A stretch of DNA of 64,000 nt, from contig NZ_CP065053.1 of NCBI RefSeq assembly GCF_015689335.1, forward strand, positions 3,472,001 through 3,536,000. The letters are read 5' to 3'. Shown in pieces: positions 62,507 through 64,000 of the stretch. This DNA comes from Massilia antarctica. Lineage in GTDB: Bacteria > Pseudomonadota > Gammaproteobacteria > Burkholderiales > Burkholderiaceae_D. Under the pieces are notes generated by a model that was not told the origin of the DNA, searched no databases, and saw only the letters and a program-made list of their open reading frames with translations. How positions within the stretch are numbered: the first letter of the stretch is position 1; the number at the start of each line of letters is the position of its first letter. Position numbers and translations under genes: made by a program.

Positions 62507-64000
62507 ATGAAGAGCTTGATAAGGCAAACAGCGCAGCACGGCCATGCTGGCAACTCGGCCGCGGCCCTCCATGGCCGTGGAGGCGGCGGTTCGGTCAACA
62601 TCGTGGACAATCGTGCCGTCGCCGTAGCGCAGCGCCGCCTTCAAGCATGCATCGCCGACAGCTCCCGTATGCAGGAACAGCATGCGCAAATGGCACGCAT
62701 GGGCGCGCCAGTCGCACAGCGCAAGAGCGACGGCGGCTTGCCCGCGCAATTGCAGTCCGGAATAGAGCACCTGTCAGGCCAGCCGATGGATGATGTGCGC
62801 GTGCACTACAACTCGAATCGCCCCGCACAGTTGCATGCCCTGGCCTACGCGCAGGGCAGCGACATCCATCTCGCTACTGGCCAGGAACGGCATCTGCCGC
62901 ACGAGGCCTGGCATGTGGTCCAACAAAAACAGGGGCGGGTCAGGCCCAGCTTCCAACTGATGGGAGCGTCTGTCAATGACGACCTTAGCCTGGAACGGGA
63001 AGCGGATGTCATGGGAGCCATGGCCGCCTCCGTTGCGCTGCCGACTGTGCAGCGCCAACCGGGCGCTCTGGTGGGGCAGCAGGTCCGCATGGACGGCCAG
63101 CGCGCGCGGCTTGCGCCGATGCGCGGTAGCGCCCCGCACTCGGCGCCGCTGCAAATGATTACCGGGTGGGGCGTGCTTGGCGGCCTGGGAGCAGCGGCGG
63201 TCGGCTTGGGCCTCGGCGCCGGCGCGCTTGCCGCCACGGCCCTGGGCGTGGGCGCGGGTGCAGGCATGGCGGTGGCGGCAGGTGGCTTGGGACTGCTCGG
63301 CGCGGCCGTGGGCGGTGGTTTGCGCCGCGCGACTGCGAATACCGCGAGCGTGGCCCCGCAAACGACACCTGGACTGACGTTAGCTCAGCGCGGGGAACTG
63401 AACACACTACGCATACAACAAAACATTCAGCCGCTTGACGTGCACTGGGATGCCGCCCTCACGGACGAGGTTGCGGGACGCCGGCGCGAGCCCGACAGCT
63501 ATCAGCAATGGCAGCCCGGCGCACCTGGTCCCGAGGGAGAGATCAACGATGCCGGGGGCACACCGCTGGCGCCGGGGCGCTATATTTATGTCGTTACCGT
63601 GCAAAATGAATTCCGCTATTTGCCCATGAAGGCGATGGACAAGGATCACTTCGACCAATACCGTACTCATTCTCAATTGTCAGGCAAGCAAAAGGTTTTT
63701 GCCGCGGGCGCTTTCACTGTCGATGAAACCAGCCATGTCACCTCGGTCGATAATGAATCCGGCCACTACCAACCACCTCAAATTGGTCATGCTCAATATG
63801 CGGCCGAGCTGCTCAGGGCCATGGGTTTTAAGGGCGACATGGTTGCGCGTGCTCATGACAGCAGCGGCGACCCGAAAGGGATGGCCTATGCCAAGAGCCA
63901 GGTCAAAGCCAATTTGCGCGCGTTGAAAACCTGGGTGCCCGGCACCAAGAAAGCCGGTTGGGAATTCGGTTTCCCTGATATCGATGATCCAGCCATGAAG
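62507..64000 (+). CDS. eCIS-core (DUF4157) protein with C-terminal toxin-like domain, cut by window end
   Basis: The frame is open for 498 codons to the window edge. The ATG has AAGGA 6 bases upstream. Residues about 79-140 form the eCIS-core/DUF4157 domain (LSGQPMDDVRVHYNSNRPAQ, ALAYAQGSDIHLATGQ) with an HEAWH zinc-type motif (132-136) and VVQQ. A glycine/alanine-rich hydrophobic region (about 218-275) may insert in membranes. The C-terminal part (HSQLSGKQKVFAAGAFTVDE, NESGHYQPP) resembles C-terminal domains of polymorphic toxins that I cannot name. Cargo of an extracellular contractile injection system is likely, but no eCIS structural genes are in the window. Confidence 0.85.
   Translation, partial: MKSLIRQTAQHGHAGNSAAALHGRGGGGSVNIVDNRAVAVAQRRLQACIADSSRMQEQHAQMARMGAPVAQRKSDGGLPAQLQSGIEHLSGQPMDDVRVHYNSNRPAQLHALAYAQGSDIHLATGQERHLPHEAWHVVQQKQGRVRPSFQLMGASVNDDLSLEREADVMGAMAASVALPTVQRQPGALVGQQVRMDGQRARLAPMRGSAPHSAPLQMITGWGVLGGLGAAAVGLGLGAGALAATALGVGAGAGMAVAAGGLGLLGAAVGGGLRRATANTASVAPQTTPGLTLAQRGELNTLRIQQNIQPLDVHWDAALTDEVAGRRREPDSYQQWQPGAPGPEGEINDAGGTPLAPGRYIYVVTVQNEFRYLPMKAMDKDHFDQYRTHSQLSGKQKVFAAGAFTVDETSHVTSVDNESGHYQPPQIGHAQYAAELLRAMGFKGDMVARAHDSSGDPKGMAYAKSQVKANLRALKTWVPGTKKAGWEFGFPDIDDPAMK

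Overview
The window reads as chromosome of a high-GC betaproteobacterium, most likely Burkholderiales, family Oxalobacteraceae (Massilia/Duganella/Telluria-like). Grounds: the rpsP-rimM-trmD-rplS order, DUF3597 and DUF3579 proteins, a PEP-CTERM sorted protein, the E. coli-like YcaO, and an intergenic inverted-repeat family whose read-through encodes a VVPAQAG-type peptide. The genus call is inference. Most genes are high-GC and housekeeping or metabolic. A few lower-GC patches (11.06-11.53, 35.1-36.35 and 57.4-58.25 kb) look acquired. I saw no tRNA, rRNA, CRISPR array, insertion sequence or prophage.

Layout. 0-1.4 kb: the end of a small regulator and a GRDP-like protein with eleven Cys-containing tandem repeats. 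1.7-5.5 kb: a CHASE-domain histidine kinase and glnS. 5.7-8.25 kb: a J-domain protein followed by three unknown genes, ending in short repeats. 8.7-13 kb: a LysR/MFS divergent pair, a DUF6714-like gene and a class III CoA-transferase. 13.1-16.4 kb: an aldarate/uronate operon (garD, uronate dehydrogenase, aldose epimerase) behind a perfect GntR-type palindrome. 16.4-23.2 kb: a polyamine-linked membrane locus, with DUF350, SPFH, DUF4178, a 57-aa membrane peptide and AdoMet decarboxylase on the minus strand, and a membrane-fused aminopropyltransferase plus a Tat-exported amine oxidase-like flavoprotein on the plus strand. 23.2-29.6 kb: a solute-binding protein, a CPA2 antiporter, an orphan Tae4-like amidase, a GH1-RmlD fusion and a PEP-CTERM protein.

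29.8-37.4 kb: ycaO, several small DUF proteins, a DJ-1/GlxA divergent pair, then a CPBP protease next to an unlisted 57-aa double-glycine leader peptide, and a GDPD phosphodiesterase. 37.4-44.5 kb: alaS, tusA, etfBA and an acyl-CoA dehydrogenase. 44.7-57 kb: envelope proteins, the rpsP-rimM-trmD-rplS operon, a Nudix hydrolase, a CobD/CbiB-like protein, CBS, M16 peptidase and SDR genes. 57-62.2 kb: a Ser/Pro-rich orphan ORF lying between a GntR-like 3' fragment and an intact GntR gene, then a TonB-dependent receptor. 62.5 kb to the edge: the start of an eCIS-core (DUF4157) protein with a C-terminal toxin-like domain, cut by the window.

The best candidates for new biology are the Cys-repeat protein, the GG-leader peptide/CPBP pair, the polyamine-SPFH-DUF350 locus with its coupled micropeptide, and the eCIS-core cargo. 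The repeat family recurs at seven places and in one case supplies the C-terminus and stop codon of the AdoMet decarboxylase gene.
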